Assembly: GCA_017461395.1 (NCBI GenBank)
Contig: JAFTYF010000033.1
Location: forward strand, 1-64,000
Direction of reading: 5' to 3'
DNA length: 64,000 nucleotides
From: Ruminococcus sp.
GTDB lineage: Bacteria; Bacillota; Clostridia; Oscillospirales; Ruminococcaceae
Position 1 is the first letter of the stretch; the number at the start of each line of letters is the position of its first letter. Shown here piece after piece: positions 52,962 to 60,850 of the stretch. The notes under the pieces were generated by a model. That model was not told the origin of the DNA. It was given only the letters and a program-made list of their open reading frames with translations, and ran no database searches. The translations under genes were made by a program, and so were the position numbers.

Positions 52962-55328
52962 ATGAATAAACTTACTTCTATCCTGAATAAAAAAGATTTC
53001 GTATTCCTCGACGGAGGCATGGGAACTATGCTCCAGTCGCTCGGAATCGAAACTGAACACGTTCCGGAACTGCTTAATCTTACAGCTCCGGATTCTATAA
53101 AGAAGATCCACCGGATGTACATCGAAAACGGCTCGGATATCGTCTATGCAAACACCTTCGGAGCAAACCGCTTTAAGCTCAGCAAATGCGGATATTCCGT
53201 TGAAGAAGTCGTTTCTGCCGGCGTGAAAAACGCTCTTGAAGCCGCTGACGGAAAGGCTCTTGCCGCCCTCGATATCGGCCCTCTCGGACAGCTTCTCGAA
53301 CCGTCCGGAACTCTCTCCTTTGAGGAGGCTTACGACTGCTTCCGTGAAATAGTTCTCGCCGGAAAGGATGCCGATGTTATCGTTATCGAAACTATGACCG
53401 ACCTCTATGAAACAAAAGCGGCGCTTCTTGCGGCAAAGGAAAATTCCGACAAGCCCGTTCTTGTCACCATGACTTTCGAGGAAAATATGCGTACCTTCAC
53501 CGGTGTTTCTCCGGAGGCTATGGCGGCTGTTCTCACAGGTCTCGGAGCTGACGCAATCGGCGTGAACTGCTCGCTCGGTCCGGCAGAACTTCTTCCGGTT
53601 CTTGAAAAAATCTGCGCAAATACACCGCTGCCCGTTATCGCAAAGCCGAATGCCGGTCTGCCTGATCCCTCAACAGGACTTTTCAGCGTATCACCGGAAG
53701 ATTTCGCCGCAAGTGCTCTTAAACTCGCAGACGCCGGAGTTTCCATTCTCGGCGGATGCTGCGGAACTACTCCTGCACATACCGGCGCACTCGTGAAGGC
53801 TCTTTCCGGAATTAAAAGAAAACAGCGTGAAATCGCTAAAAAAAGCGTTGTATGCTCGGCTGTTTCATGTGTGGAGATAGACCAGCCACGAATTATCGGT
53901 GAAAGAATAAATCCTACCGGAAAAAAGCGCTTCAAGGAGGCTCTTGTCGCCGGAGATATCGACTACATCCTCGGTCAGGCTGTGGAGCAGATCCATGCCG
54001 GCGCTGAGATTCTTGACGTAAATGTAGGACATCCCGAAATCGACGAAAAAGCTATGATGATAAAGGCTGTAAAAGCTATCCAGAGCGTCTGCGATACGCC
54101 GCTTCAGCTTGATTCTACGATTCCGGAAGTTCTTGAAGCCGGACTTCGTGTCTACAACGGTAAGCCTATCGTAAATTCCGTCAACGGCGAGGATGAGTCC
54201 CTTGACGCTATTCTTCCTCTCGTGAAAAAGTACGGCGCCGCTGTTGTCGGACTTACTCTCGACAAGGCTGGAATCCCCAAAACTGCAGAGGGACGTTTTG
54301 CTATTGCAGAGAAAATCCTCAGACGTGCGCTTGAATACGGCATTCCCCGTGAGGATGTGTATATTGACTGTCTCACGCTGACTGCTTCCGCTGAACAGGA
54401 CGGTGTTTTGGAGACTCTTGGCGCGCTGAAACGTGTCAAATCTGAACTTGGTCTGAAAACTGTTCTTGGTGTTTCGAATATCTCTTTCGGACTTCCGAAC
54501 CGCGAGCTTATTACAAGAACTTTCCTGACGATGGCACTCCAGAACGGTCTTGATCTGCCGATAATCAATCCCAATGTGGAGTCGATCACCGGTGCTGTCC
54601 GTGCTTACCGTCTCCTTTCCGGAATTGACCGCAATTCCGTTGAGTTTATAAAAGTATACTCACAGGATAATTCTGCTTCTGCCGCATCGGCTGTTCCGGC
54701 ACCGTCAGGAAGCCTTGATATCTCCTATGCAGTTGAAAACGGACTCAAAAACGACGCCGTAAAAGCTGCCCGTGAGCTGCTTAAAAACAACGATCCGATG
54801 ACGATAATCAATGAATATCTCATTCCGGCACTTGATTCTGCCGGCGAAAAATTCGAAAAGGGAACTATATTCCTTCCGCAGCTTATCCTCACAGCCGGAG
54901 CAGCTCAGGCTTGCTTCGAGGCTGTCAAGGAAAGCCTTCCTTCCGGTTCAGACGGCGTATCAAAGGGAAAAATCGTTCTCGCAACTGTAAAGGGCGATAT
55001 CCATGATATCGGCAAAAATATCGTAAAAGTTCTCCTTGAAAGCTACGGATTCACGGTAATTGATCTCGGAAAAGATGTCGCTCCGGAAGCAATTGTTGAA
55101 GCGGCAATAAAGCATCAGGTAAAGCTTGTAGGACTTTCTGCACTCATGACGACAACGCTTAAATCTATGGCTGATACTGTTGCACTTCTGAATGAAAAAT
55201 ATACAGATTGTAAAACAGTTGTAGGCGGTGCAGTTCTTACAGAAGCCTACGCAAAACAGATACACGCTGACTTCTACGCAAAGGATGCAAAACAAGCCGT
55301 TGACATTGCCTCGGAAATATACTCATAA
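52962..55328 (+). CDS. metH: Cobalamin-dependent methionine synthase, short form
   Basis: 788 residues from ATG 52962 (GGAG 6 nt upstream). Order: homocysteine-binding domain (FLDGGMGTMLQSLG; Zn ligands GVNCSLGP and GGCCGTTPAHT, about 1-285), methyltetrahydrofolate (pterin) domain (RIIGERINPTGKKRFKEAL, about 310-560), B12 cap (about 590-660) and B12-binding fold with KGDIHDIGKNIV (the lower-ligand His). The SAM-dependent activation domain of E. coli-type MetH (C-terminal about 330 residues) is missing. Clostridial short MetH are known; reactivation must come from another protein. The second palindromic element follows. Confidence 0.93.
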   Translation: MNKLTSILNKKDFVFLDGGMGTMLQSLGIETEHVPELLNLTAPDSIKKIHRMYIENGSDIVYANTFGANRFKLSKCGYSVEEVVSAGVKNALEAADGKALAALDIGPLGQLLEPSGTLSFEEAYDCFREIVLAGKDADVIVIETMTDLYETKAALLAAKENSDKPVLVTMTFEENMRTFTGVSPEAMAAVLTGLGADAIGVNCSLGPAELLPVLEKICANTPLPVIAKPNAGLPDPSTGLFSVSPEDFAASALKLADAGVSILGGCCGTTPAHTGALVKALSGIKRKQREIAKKSVVCSAVSCVEIDQPRIIGERINPTGKKRFKEALVAGDIDYILGQAVEQIHAGAEILDVNVGHPEIDEKAMMIKAVKAIQSVCDTPLQLDSTIPEVLEAGLRVYNGKPIVNSVNGEDESLDAILPLVKKYGAAVVGLTLDKAGIPKTAEGRFAIAEKILRRALEYGIPREDVYIDCLTLTASAEQDGVLETLGALKRVKSELGLKTVLGVSNISFGLPNRELITRTFLTMALQNGLDLPIINPNVESITGAVRAYRLLSGIDRNSVEFIKVYSQDNSASAASAVPAPSGSLDISYAVENGLKNDAVKAARELLKNNDPMTIINEYLIPALDSAGEKFEKGTIFLPQLILTAGAAQACFEAVKESLPSGSDGVSKGKIVLATVKGDIHDIGKNIVKVLLESYGFTVIDLGKDVAPEAIVEAAIKHQVKLVGLSALMTTTLKSMADTVALLNEKYTDCKTVVGGAVLTEAYAKQIHADFYAKDAKQAVDIASEIYS

Positions 55329-55712
55329 AAAAGTACCGCACTGATAATGGTGGTACTCTTACAGGTGTTTTATACATATTTATTGAGGAAAACCCTTTTG
55401 AAAAAGGGTTCTCCCAACGGGAGCCTGTCCCCTCTGGCAGCATAGCTGCCATCTCCCCACTCAGTGGGGAGTAATCCTCAAACTCCTTTCCTAAAACTTT
55501 CAGTATTAAATTTCCGCCTTATAGGGCACACCGAGAGAAAACCTTTTGTTTCTCGTTTATTTGGTGTCTGTGCCCTATAAGGCGGAAATTTTAGTATTAA
55601 AAGTCTTTGGAAGGGGGTACGGGGGAGAACCTTTCCTCAGAAAGGTTTCCCCCGATAGATACGCATGAAGTACCTATAAGAATACTGCCGTTATAAATGC
55701 GGTACTTTTTTA
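55329..55712. repeat. Long palindromic intergenic element, copy 2
   Basis: About 384 nt filling the gap between metH (plus) and glyQS (minus). Outer arms: AAAAAAGTACCGCA near 55327-55340 pairs with TGCGGTACTTTTTT at 55698-55711, a bidirectional terminator-like pair. Framework blocks 55380-55412, 55476-55519, 55580-55618 and 55620-55657 match copy 1 at 27508-27821. The core 55508-55530 / 55569-55591 is a perfect 23-bp stem, whose inner part (TATAGGGCACA / TGTGCCCTATA) is a different sequence from copy 1. An extra 62-nt module (55413-55474) is inserted in the left arm. No gene is seen. Confidence 0.87.
55413..55474. repeat. Nested hairpin module inside copy 2
   Basis: Absent from copy 1, which reads through uninterrupted. 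It contains GGCAGC-ATA-GCTGCC (55436-55450) and CTCCCCACT-C-AGTGGGGAG (55453-55471), two perfect hairpins. Sequences of the form CTCCCCACTCAGTGGGGAG are, from memory, frequent dispersed repeats in Oscillospiraceae, so this looks like one repeat inserted in another. Confidence 0.65.
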
Positions 55713-57116
55713 TCAGAATGCGATTTTTTCCTCAAGATATGCAACGAGATCGTCAATTGCAACTCTCTCCTGTGTCATTGTATCACGGTCACGGACTGTT
55801 ACGCAGTTATCCTTTTCGAGTGTATCAAAGTCATATGTGATACAGAAAGGTGTACCGATTTCGTCCTGACGGCGGTATCTCTTACCGATAGTACCAGCTT
55901 CATCGAAGTCAACCATGAATTTCTTGGAGAGCATTTCGTATACTTCCTCAGCCTTGGGAGTGAGCTTCTTCACGAGCGGAAGAACTGCACACTTGAAAGG
56001 TGCAAGAGCCGGATGGAAACGCATAACTGTTCTTGTTTCCTTCTTTTCGTTGCCGTTCTTATCAGTGGAAACGAGTTCCTCCTCGTCATAAGCCTCTGTA
56101 ACAACAGAGAGGAAAAGTCTCTCAACACCGAGTGAAGGCTCAATAACGTAGGGGATATACTTCTCGTTTGTCTCAGGATCGAAGTATTCAAGTGACTTGC
56201 CGCTTGTATTGATGTGCTGTGTGAGGTCATAGTCTGTACGGTCAGCAACACCCCAGAGCTCGCCCCAGCCAAATGGGAAAAGATACTCAAAGTCTGTAGT
56301 TGCCTTAGAATAGAAGCAAAGCTCCTCAGGATCATGGTCACGAAGACGGAGGTTTTCCTCCTTGAGACCGATATTCAGAAGGAATTCCTTACAGAAGCTT
56401 CTCCAGTAATTGAACCATTCAAGGTCTGTACCGGGCTTGCAGAAGAATTCAAGCTCCATCTGCTCGAACTCACGAACACGGAAAATGAAGTTTCCGGGAG
56501 TGATTTCGTTTCTGAAGGATTTACCGATCTGCGCAACGCCGAAAGGCACCTTCTTACGGGTAGTTCTCTGGATATTTGCGAAGTTTACGAAGATACCCTG
56601 AGCTGTTTCCGGACGGAGATAAAGCTCAGACTTGTTATCCTCTGTAACGCCCTGGAATGTCTTGAACATAAGATTGAACTGACGGATATCTGTGAAATTG
56701 CGCTTTCCGCAGTTAGGGCATACGATTTCCTTTTCGTTGATGTAGTCAGTCATCTGCTGATTTGTCCAGCCGGCAACGTTTGTACCATCGAAATCCTCGA
56801 TAAGGTTGTCAGCACGGTGACGTGTCTTACACTCCTTACAGTCCATGAGAGGATCTGAGAAGCCGCCGATATGTCCGGATGCAACCCATGTCTGGGGATT
56901 CATGAGGATTGCACTGTCAAGACCTACGTTGTACTTGTTCTCCTGAACGAATTTCTTCATCCATGCCTTCTTGATGTTGTTTTTCAGCTCAACGCCGAGA
57001 GGACCGTAATCCCATGTATTTGCAAGACCGCCGTAGATCTCTGAACCAGGATAAACAAAACCCTTTGACTTGCACAGTTCTACAATCCTGTCCATTATTT
57101 TTTCGTTGTTCTTCAT
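55713..57116 (-). CDS. glyQS: Glycyl-tRNA synthetase, dimeric class II
   Basis: 467 residues. Motif 1 and active site in [36 protein letters not shown] and [14 protein letters not shown] (motif 2); [15 protein letters not shown] (motif 3); and a C-terminal anticodon domain ([21 protein letters not shown]). Eukaryote-like single-chain form, as in many Gram-positives. Two Cys pairs (CKEC and CPNC) may bind zinc. It has a promoter with a leader of about 40 nt, too short for a T-box. Confidence 0.97.
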   Translation of the reverse strand: MKNNEKIMDRIVELCKSKGFVYPGSEIYGGLANTWDYGPLGVELKNNIKKAWMKKFVQENKYNVGLDSAILMNPQTWVASGHIGGFSDPLMDCKECKTRHRADNLIEDFDGTNVAGWTNQQMTDYINEKEIVCPNCGKRNFTDIRQFNLMFKTFQGVTEDNKSELYLRPETAQGIFVNFANIQRTTRKKVPFGVAQIGKSFRNEITPGNFIFRVREFEQMELEFFCKPGTDLEWFNYWRSFCKEFLLNIGLKEENLRLRDHDPEELCFYSKATTDFEYLFPFGWGELWGVADRTDYDLTQHINTSGKSLEYFDPETNEKYIPYVIEPSLGVERLFLSVVTEAYDEEELVSTDKNGNEKKETRTVMRFHPALAPFKCAVLPLVKKLTPKAEEVYEMLSKKFMVDFDEAGTIGKRYRRQDEIGTPFCITYDFDTLEKDNCVTVRDRDTMTQERVAIDDLVAYLEEKIAF

Positions 57117-57156
57117 TTTTATAACCTCATTTCATTAATGATAATATTCCTATATT

Positions 57157-57185
57157 ATTTTACGTTATATTCCTTGAAATGTCAA
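57157..57185 (-). promoter_or_regulatory. Promoter of glyQS
   Basis: Minus strand TTGACA (57180-57185), 17-nt spacer, TAAAAT (57157-57162). Confidence 0.8.
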
Positions 57186-57219
57186 GCATTTTTTTGCATT
57201 CCCGAAACGTTATGCAAAA

Positions 57220-57702
57220 TCAGTAATTATCCCTGAAATTCACTATCATAAGCTGTTTTTTCTTTGCAAGACGAACCGTCTGTCCGGTACCGCTGCTGAA
57301 ATTGGCAGGATCCCAGAAACAGAAGCAGCAGGTATCGGCATACTCAACAAGGCGGATATTACGCTCTTTCATGCACCCCTTGAAGTAGCTGTCACATATA
57401 TACTCCACTGAATCGGCAAGCTCCCGTATACGGTAAAACTCACTGCGCTGTGATGCTGTCCATTTTTCCGTCTGCTGTTCGCTGGCGCAAGGAAGCACGA
57501 GATGAAGCTTCACCTGAGGATATACCTCACGCAGCTTTAATACCGTAACTGCCGCAAGCGTATCCCACCCGACCGCTCCGCCGGCATAAAAATCCGTTAT
57601 CCCTTTTGTACATATCCAACGTTCAAGAACGCTGTAAAGCCTTTTTTTTATTTCTTCTGTCTGCGGAATTATTCTGTGTCCTGTAAAGCAAGCTGAGCCC
57701 AT
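57220..57702 (-). CDS. SLOG-family protein (DUF1273/YpsA-like)
   Basis: 160 residues. Rossmann-like SLOG fold: ACFTGHRIIPQ at the N-terminus, FYAGGAVGWDTLAAVTVL (nucleotide or ligand loop), LVLPCASEQQTEKW and CCFCFWDPANFSSGTGQTV at the third edge. SLOG proteins bind nucleotide-like signals; some act in bacterial conflict systems, others such as YpsA are house-keeping. It lies 36 nt after the GIY-YIG gene on the same strand, in a two-gene unit with its own promoter. Function is unknown. Confidence 0.75.
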   Translation of the reverse strand: MGSACFTGHRIIPQTEEIKKRLYSVLERWICTKGITDFYAGGAVGWDTLAAVTVLKLREVYPQVKLHLVLPCASEQQTEKWTASQRSEFYRIRELADSVEYICDSYFKGCMKERNIRLVEYADTCCFCFWDPANFSSGTGQTVRLAKKKQLMIVNFRDNY

Positions 57703-57738
57703 AAGTGTTGTCCCCTTATTTGAATGTCAGAATCTTTT

Positions 57739-58185
57739 TTACCAACCATACCATTCTTTATGAGTAAAATACAGTCTGGGAGGAAGATTTCCTATATATC
57801 GTGTATTATGTATATCCAACCAATACTGCGGATAGCAGTCTTTTGTACACTGTTTATTACGCTTGAGATTGTTTCTCATAAAGTAAATCAGCGTTTTTTC
57901 TGCACTGTCTATTAATTCTTTTCGATACTGTCTCGTAATATTCTGCGGATAAACTATATATCCGAGTCTGACCTGAATTATTCCTCTATGATCTCCAATC
58001 CAATGATTCATGTGTGCTTCAAGCCGACTTCTAAAATTATAAGTAGTTTTTCCAATATACAGGTTTGTAATATTTCCACCAAAATTTCGAGTGATATAGT
58101 ATAATCCAACATCGTTCATTCGTTCATCGTAAATTATGTTATTTATATCCATCGGATACGACCATTCGATAATTATTTTTCTCAT
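57739..58185 (-). CDS. GIY-YIG domain protein
   Basis: 148 residues. GLYYI (27-31) and LYIGKT (42-47) form the GIY-YIG core, followed by FRSRLEAH with the catalytic-type Arg, and EKTLIYFMRNNLK carrying the late Glu. Single-domain nuclease-like protein with a C-terminal basic region (NNLKRNKQCTKDC). AAAGGAGAGG before the ATG. The gene is visibly richer in A/T and in ATA/TTA/AAT codons than its neighbours, suggesting transfer. No partner methyltransferase or intron is seen. Whether it cleaves DNA is unknown. Confidence 0.72.
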   Translation of the reverse strand: MRKIIIEWSYPMDINNIIYDERMNDVGLYYITRNFGGNITNLYIGKTTYNFRSRLEAHMNHWIGDHRGIIQVRLGYIVYPQNITRQYRKELIDSAEKTLIYFMRNNLKRNKQCTKDCYPQYWLDIHNTRYIGNLPPRLYFTHKEWYGW

Positions 58186-58227
58186 ATTCCTCTCCTTTTT
58201 AGACTGTTACTTGTTTTTAGTATATTT

Positions 58228-58256
58228 ATTGTACCACGATACACCCCCGTTGTCAA
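58228..58256 (-). promoter_or_regulatory. Promoter of the GIY-YIG/SLOG operon
   Basis: Minus strand TTGACA (58251-58256), 17-nt spacer, TACAAT (58228-58233). Confidence 0.75.
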
Positions 58257-58258
58257 TC

Positions 58259-58347
58259 AGCACCAGCGGTGCTCCCGAACCACGTTCCCATGTGCGTTCC
58301 GCACATTCCTCTGTACGGAGCGATACTCGCCATTCGCTCGTGGGAAC
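58259..58347. repeat. Multi-hairpin structured intergenic element
   Basis: AGCACC-AGC-GGTGCT (58259-58273), then an outer stem GTTCCCA (58284-58290) / TGGGAAC (58341-58347) enclosing two hairpins, TGTGCG-TTC-CGCACA (58291-58305) and GAGCGA...TCGCTC (58318-58339). A compact cruciform with no coding sense, next to the -35 of the GIY-YIG operon. It looks like a dispersed repeat or a small structured RNA. Confidence 0.55.
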
Positions 58348-58412
58348 AAGTTTTTATACCGGTCATTTTTTAACTGCGTGACGCTTCACCCTGTTCACAT
58401 TTTCTTCCATTG

Positions 58413-58440
58413 TTAAAAAGGGCGGAATGATATCCGCCCC
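58413..58440 (-). terminator. Terminator of aroC-aroF
   Basis: Minus strand GGGCGGA-loop-TCCGCCC followed by five T, 18 nt past the aroF stop. Confidence 0.88.
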
Positions 58441-58457
58441 AATAATTACTCATTATA

Positions 58458-59486
58458 TTACAACAGTTCTGCAATATCAAGAACAAGTCTTTCTGATTTT
58501 TCCCAGCCGAGACAAGGATCAGTAATTGACTTTCCATAGATATTCTCGCCGATCTTCTGGCTTCCGTCCTCGATATAGCTCTCAATCATAAGTCCCTTTA
58601 CAAGCCTGCTGATCTCTGCACTATGACGCATACTGTGAAGAACTTCCTTTGCAATACGAATCTGTTCGAGATACTGCTTTCCGGAGTTGGAGTGATTAGT
58701 ATCAACGATAAGCGCCGGATTTTTGAGATCTCTCTCTGCGTATACCTCAGCAAGGCGGTAAAGATCTTCATAGTGATAGTTCGGGAAGGACTGTCCCTTA
58801 TCGTTGACATATCCTCTGAAAATTGCGTGTGCATACGGATTTCCGTCGCTTCTTGCCTCGCTTGCTCTGTAGATAAATGCGTGAGCGTGCTGAGCGGCAG
58901 TGATTGAATTCATCATTACGGAAATATCGCCGCCTGTGGGATTCTTCATGCCGACAGGAATTGTAACGCCGCTTGATACAAGACGGTGCTGCTGATTCTC
59001 AACAGAACGTGCACCAACTGCGATATATGCAAGGAGATCGTCAAGATAGCTGTAGTTTTCGGGGTAAAGCATTTCATCTGCGGCACTGAATCCTGTTTCA
59101 GCGAGAGCACGCATATGAAGATTTCTTACTGCGATGATTCCGCTTTTGAGGTCGGGCATTGCAGTAGGACTTGGCTGGTGGAGCATACCCTTGTAGCCGT
59201 CGCCGGTTGTACGGGGCTTTCCTGTATAGATTCTCGGAATGATGAGGATCTTATCCTTTACCTTTTCCTGAAGTTCACGAAGACGTGTGATGTAATCAAG
59301 AACGCTGTCCTCGTTGTCAGCAGAACAGGGGCCGATAATAAGGAGAAATTTATCTGATTCGCTTCTGAAAACCTTTTTGATTTCCTCGTCGCGTCTTGCC
59401 TTTACTTCAAGAAGCTCGGATGTGAGCGGATGAGCAGCCTTGATCTCTGACGGATGCGGCAGCTGTCTTATAATGTTCATTGCCAT
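58458..59486 (-). CDS. aroF: DAHP synthase, type I (AroF/G/H)
   Basis: 342 residues. Condenses PEP and erythrose-4-phosphate, first step of the shikimate pathway. Motifs: LLIIGPCSADNEDSV, RIYTGKPRTTG, GARSVENQQHR, VGMKNPTGGD and IVDTNHSNSGK (metal ligands). Full length and of the E. coli type, without a regulatory ACT or mutase domain. Shares a transcript with aroC, 28 nt upstream. Together with pheA at 51828, it covers entry, chorismate and the Phe branch. Confidence 0.96.
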   Translation of the reverse strand: MAMNIIRQLPHPSEIKAAHPLTSELLEVKARRDEEIKKVFRSESDKFLLIIGPCSADNEDSVLDYITRLRELQEKVKDKILIIPRIYTGKPRTTGDGYKGMLHQPSPTAMPDLKSGIIAVRNLHMRALAETGFSAADEMLYPENYSYLDDLLAYIAVGARSVENQQHRLVSSGVTIPVGMKNPTGGDISVMMNSITAAQHAHAFIYRASEARSDGNPYAHAIFRGYVNDKGQSFPNYHYEDLYRLAEVYAERDLKNPALIVDTNHSNSGKQYLEQIRIAKEVLHSMRHSAEISRLVKGLMIESYIEDGSQKIGENIYGKSITDPCLGWEKSERLVLDIAELL

Positions 59487-59514
59487 ATATGTTTACTTCC
59501 TTTCAGATTTTAAA

Positions 59515-60609
59515 TTACGACTTAAGCCAGTCCGTACCGAATCTCAGTGCAAGCTGATCGCACAGGCAGAGAGCAACTGCACTGTCAAGAACAACTCTTG
59601 CCCTGTGGATTATAGCCGGATCGTGTCTGCCGTTGATGACAAGCGTTGTATTTTCGGCTGTAGCAAGATTTACGGTATTCTGTTCCTTGTATATAGAAGG
59701 TGTAGGCTTGATTGCTGTTCTGATGATTATCGGCATACCGTTTGAAATGCCGCCGAGAATTCCTCCGCAGTGATTTGTCTCTGTAGCAATATGTCCGTCC
59801 TGTATGCGGAAAGGATCATTTGCCTGACTTCCGGTCATATCAGCAAGAGCAAAGCCGTCACCGAATTCAACGCCCTTTACAGCCGGAATACTGAAAATTA
59901 TATGCGAGAGCATACTTTCAAGTGTATCGAACCACGGTTCACCGACGCCTGCCGGAAGTCCCGTTACAGCCGTTTCCAGTCTGCCGCCGACGCTGTCGCC
60001 ATTGCTTTTTGCTTCTTCTATCCTTGAAATCATTTCATCTCTCACGCTGTCGTCAAGAACAGCAAATGCTGAACCAGTCAGCTTTTCTATATCGGCTTCA
60101 GGATCACCGGAAAATCCTCTGTCACGGACTCCGGCGCATGACAGAATGTGAGTTCCTATCCTGATATTTTTTTCTTTAAGAGCACTTATCGCAACAGCTC
60201 CTGCTGCGACAAGACCGGCAGTGATTCTTCCGGAGAAGTGGCCGCCGCCTCTGAAATCCTCATATCCGTGATACTTCACAGATGCCGTAAAATCAGCGTG
60301 TCCTGGACGTGATTTGTAAGCAAGCTCGCCATAGTCACGGCTTCGTGTATCCTGATTTTCGATGATAAAGGTTATGGGAGTTCCCGTAGTTTTTCCGTTA
60401 AAAACGCCGCTGACTATCCTCACCTTATCTGCCTCATGACGGGCAGTGGAGATAGATCCTGCGGCTCTTCTGAGGGACATCTGTGCAGCGATAAATTCCT
60501 CATCAACTGCAATGCCGGGAGCGATGCCGTCAAGTACTGCACCGATCATAGTTCCGTGGCTTTCACCGAAGATAGTTACCGAAACGCTTGAACCAAATGT
60601 ATTTTTCAA
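59515..60609 (-). CDS. aroC: Chorismate synthase
   Basis: 364 residues. Makes chorismate from EPSP with reduced FMN. Motifs: FGESHGTMIGAVLDG, SRPGHADFTASVKY, RGGGHFSGRITA and NHCGGILGGISNGMPI. TTG start with AGGAG 9 nt upstream. Strong promoter at 60642-60670. Confidence 0.97.
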   Translation of the reverse strand: MKNTFGSSVSVTIFGESHGTMIGAVLDGIAPGIAVDEEFIAAQMSLRRAAGSISTARHEADKVRIVSGVFNGKTTGTPITFIIENQDTRSRDYGELAYKSRPGHADFTASVKYHGYEDFRGGGHFSGRITAGLVAAGAVAISALKEKNIRIGTHILSCAGVRDRGFSGDPEADIEKLTGSAFAVLDDSVRDEMISRIEEAKSNGDSVGGRLETAVTGLPAGVGEPWFDTLESMLSHIIFSIPAVKGVEFGDGFALADMTGSQANDPFRIQDGHIATETNHCGGILGGISNGMPIIIRTAIKPTPSIYKEQNTVNLATAENTTLVINGRHDPAIIHRARVVLDSAVALCLCDQLALRFGTDWLKS

Positions 60610-60641
60610 ATTATTCAGCTCCTGTTTTGAAATTATCTTTT

Positions 60642-60670
60642 ATTATAGCATAAATTAAAATAAGTGTCAA
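60642..60670 (-). promoter_or_regulatory. Promoter of aroC-aroF
   Basis: Minus strand TTGACA (60665-60670), 17-nt spacer, TATAAT (60642-60647). Confidence 0.85.
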
Positions 60671-60758
60671 CCGCACGGATATTGCCTGCTATAAAAAAAT
60701 TTTTTGTTGTCATTTCTGTTATTTTATAATAAACACGTTAAAAATTTTCTGTTTACTA

Positions 60759-60787
60759 TTGCATTTATTTCCAAATAATGATATAAT
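60759..60787 (+). promoter_or_regulatory. Promoter of the alcohol dehydrogenase
   Basis: TTGCAT (60759-60764), 17-nt spacer, TATAAT (60782-60787). Confidence 0.75.
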
Positions 60788-60792
60788 ACTTT

Positions 60793-60806
60793 TGAGCAGC
60801 TGCTCA
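60793..60806. promoter_or_regulatory. Palindromic operator candidate
   Basis: TGAGCAGCTGCTCA, a perfect 14-bp palindrome at the transcription start (6 nt past the -10). It suits a dimeric repressor. It does not match the Rex consensus (TTGTGAA/TTAACAA type). Confidence 0.5.
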
Positions 60807-60819
60807 TAGAAATAAAACA

Positions 60820-60836
60820 GGACTGCATATCAGTCC
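60820..60836 (+). promoter_or_regulatory. Leader hairpin ahead of the ribosome binding site
   Basis: GGACTG-CATAT-CAGTCC in the untranslated leader, ending a few nt before AAAGGA. It may protect the mRNA end or tune translation. Confidence 0.45.
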
Positions 60837-60850
60837 CGAAAGGAAAAAAC

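Noticed and set aside
57117..57219. T-box riboswitch ahead of glyQS
   Set aside because: The leader between the -10 element and the start codon is only about 40 nt; no specifier stem or antiterminator fits. The same holds for proS.
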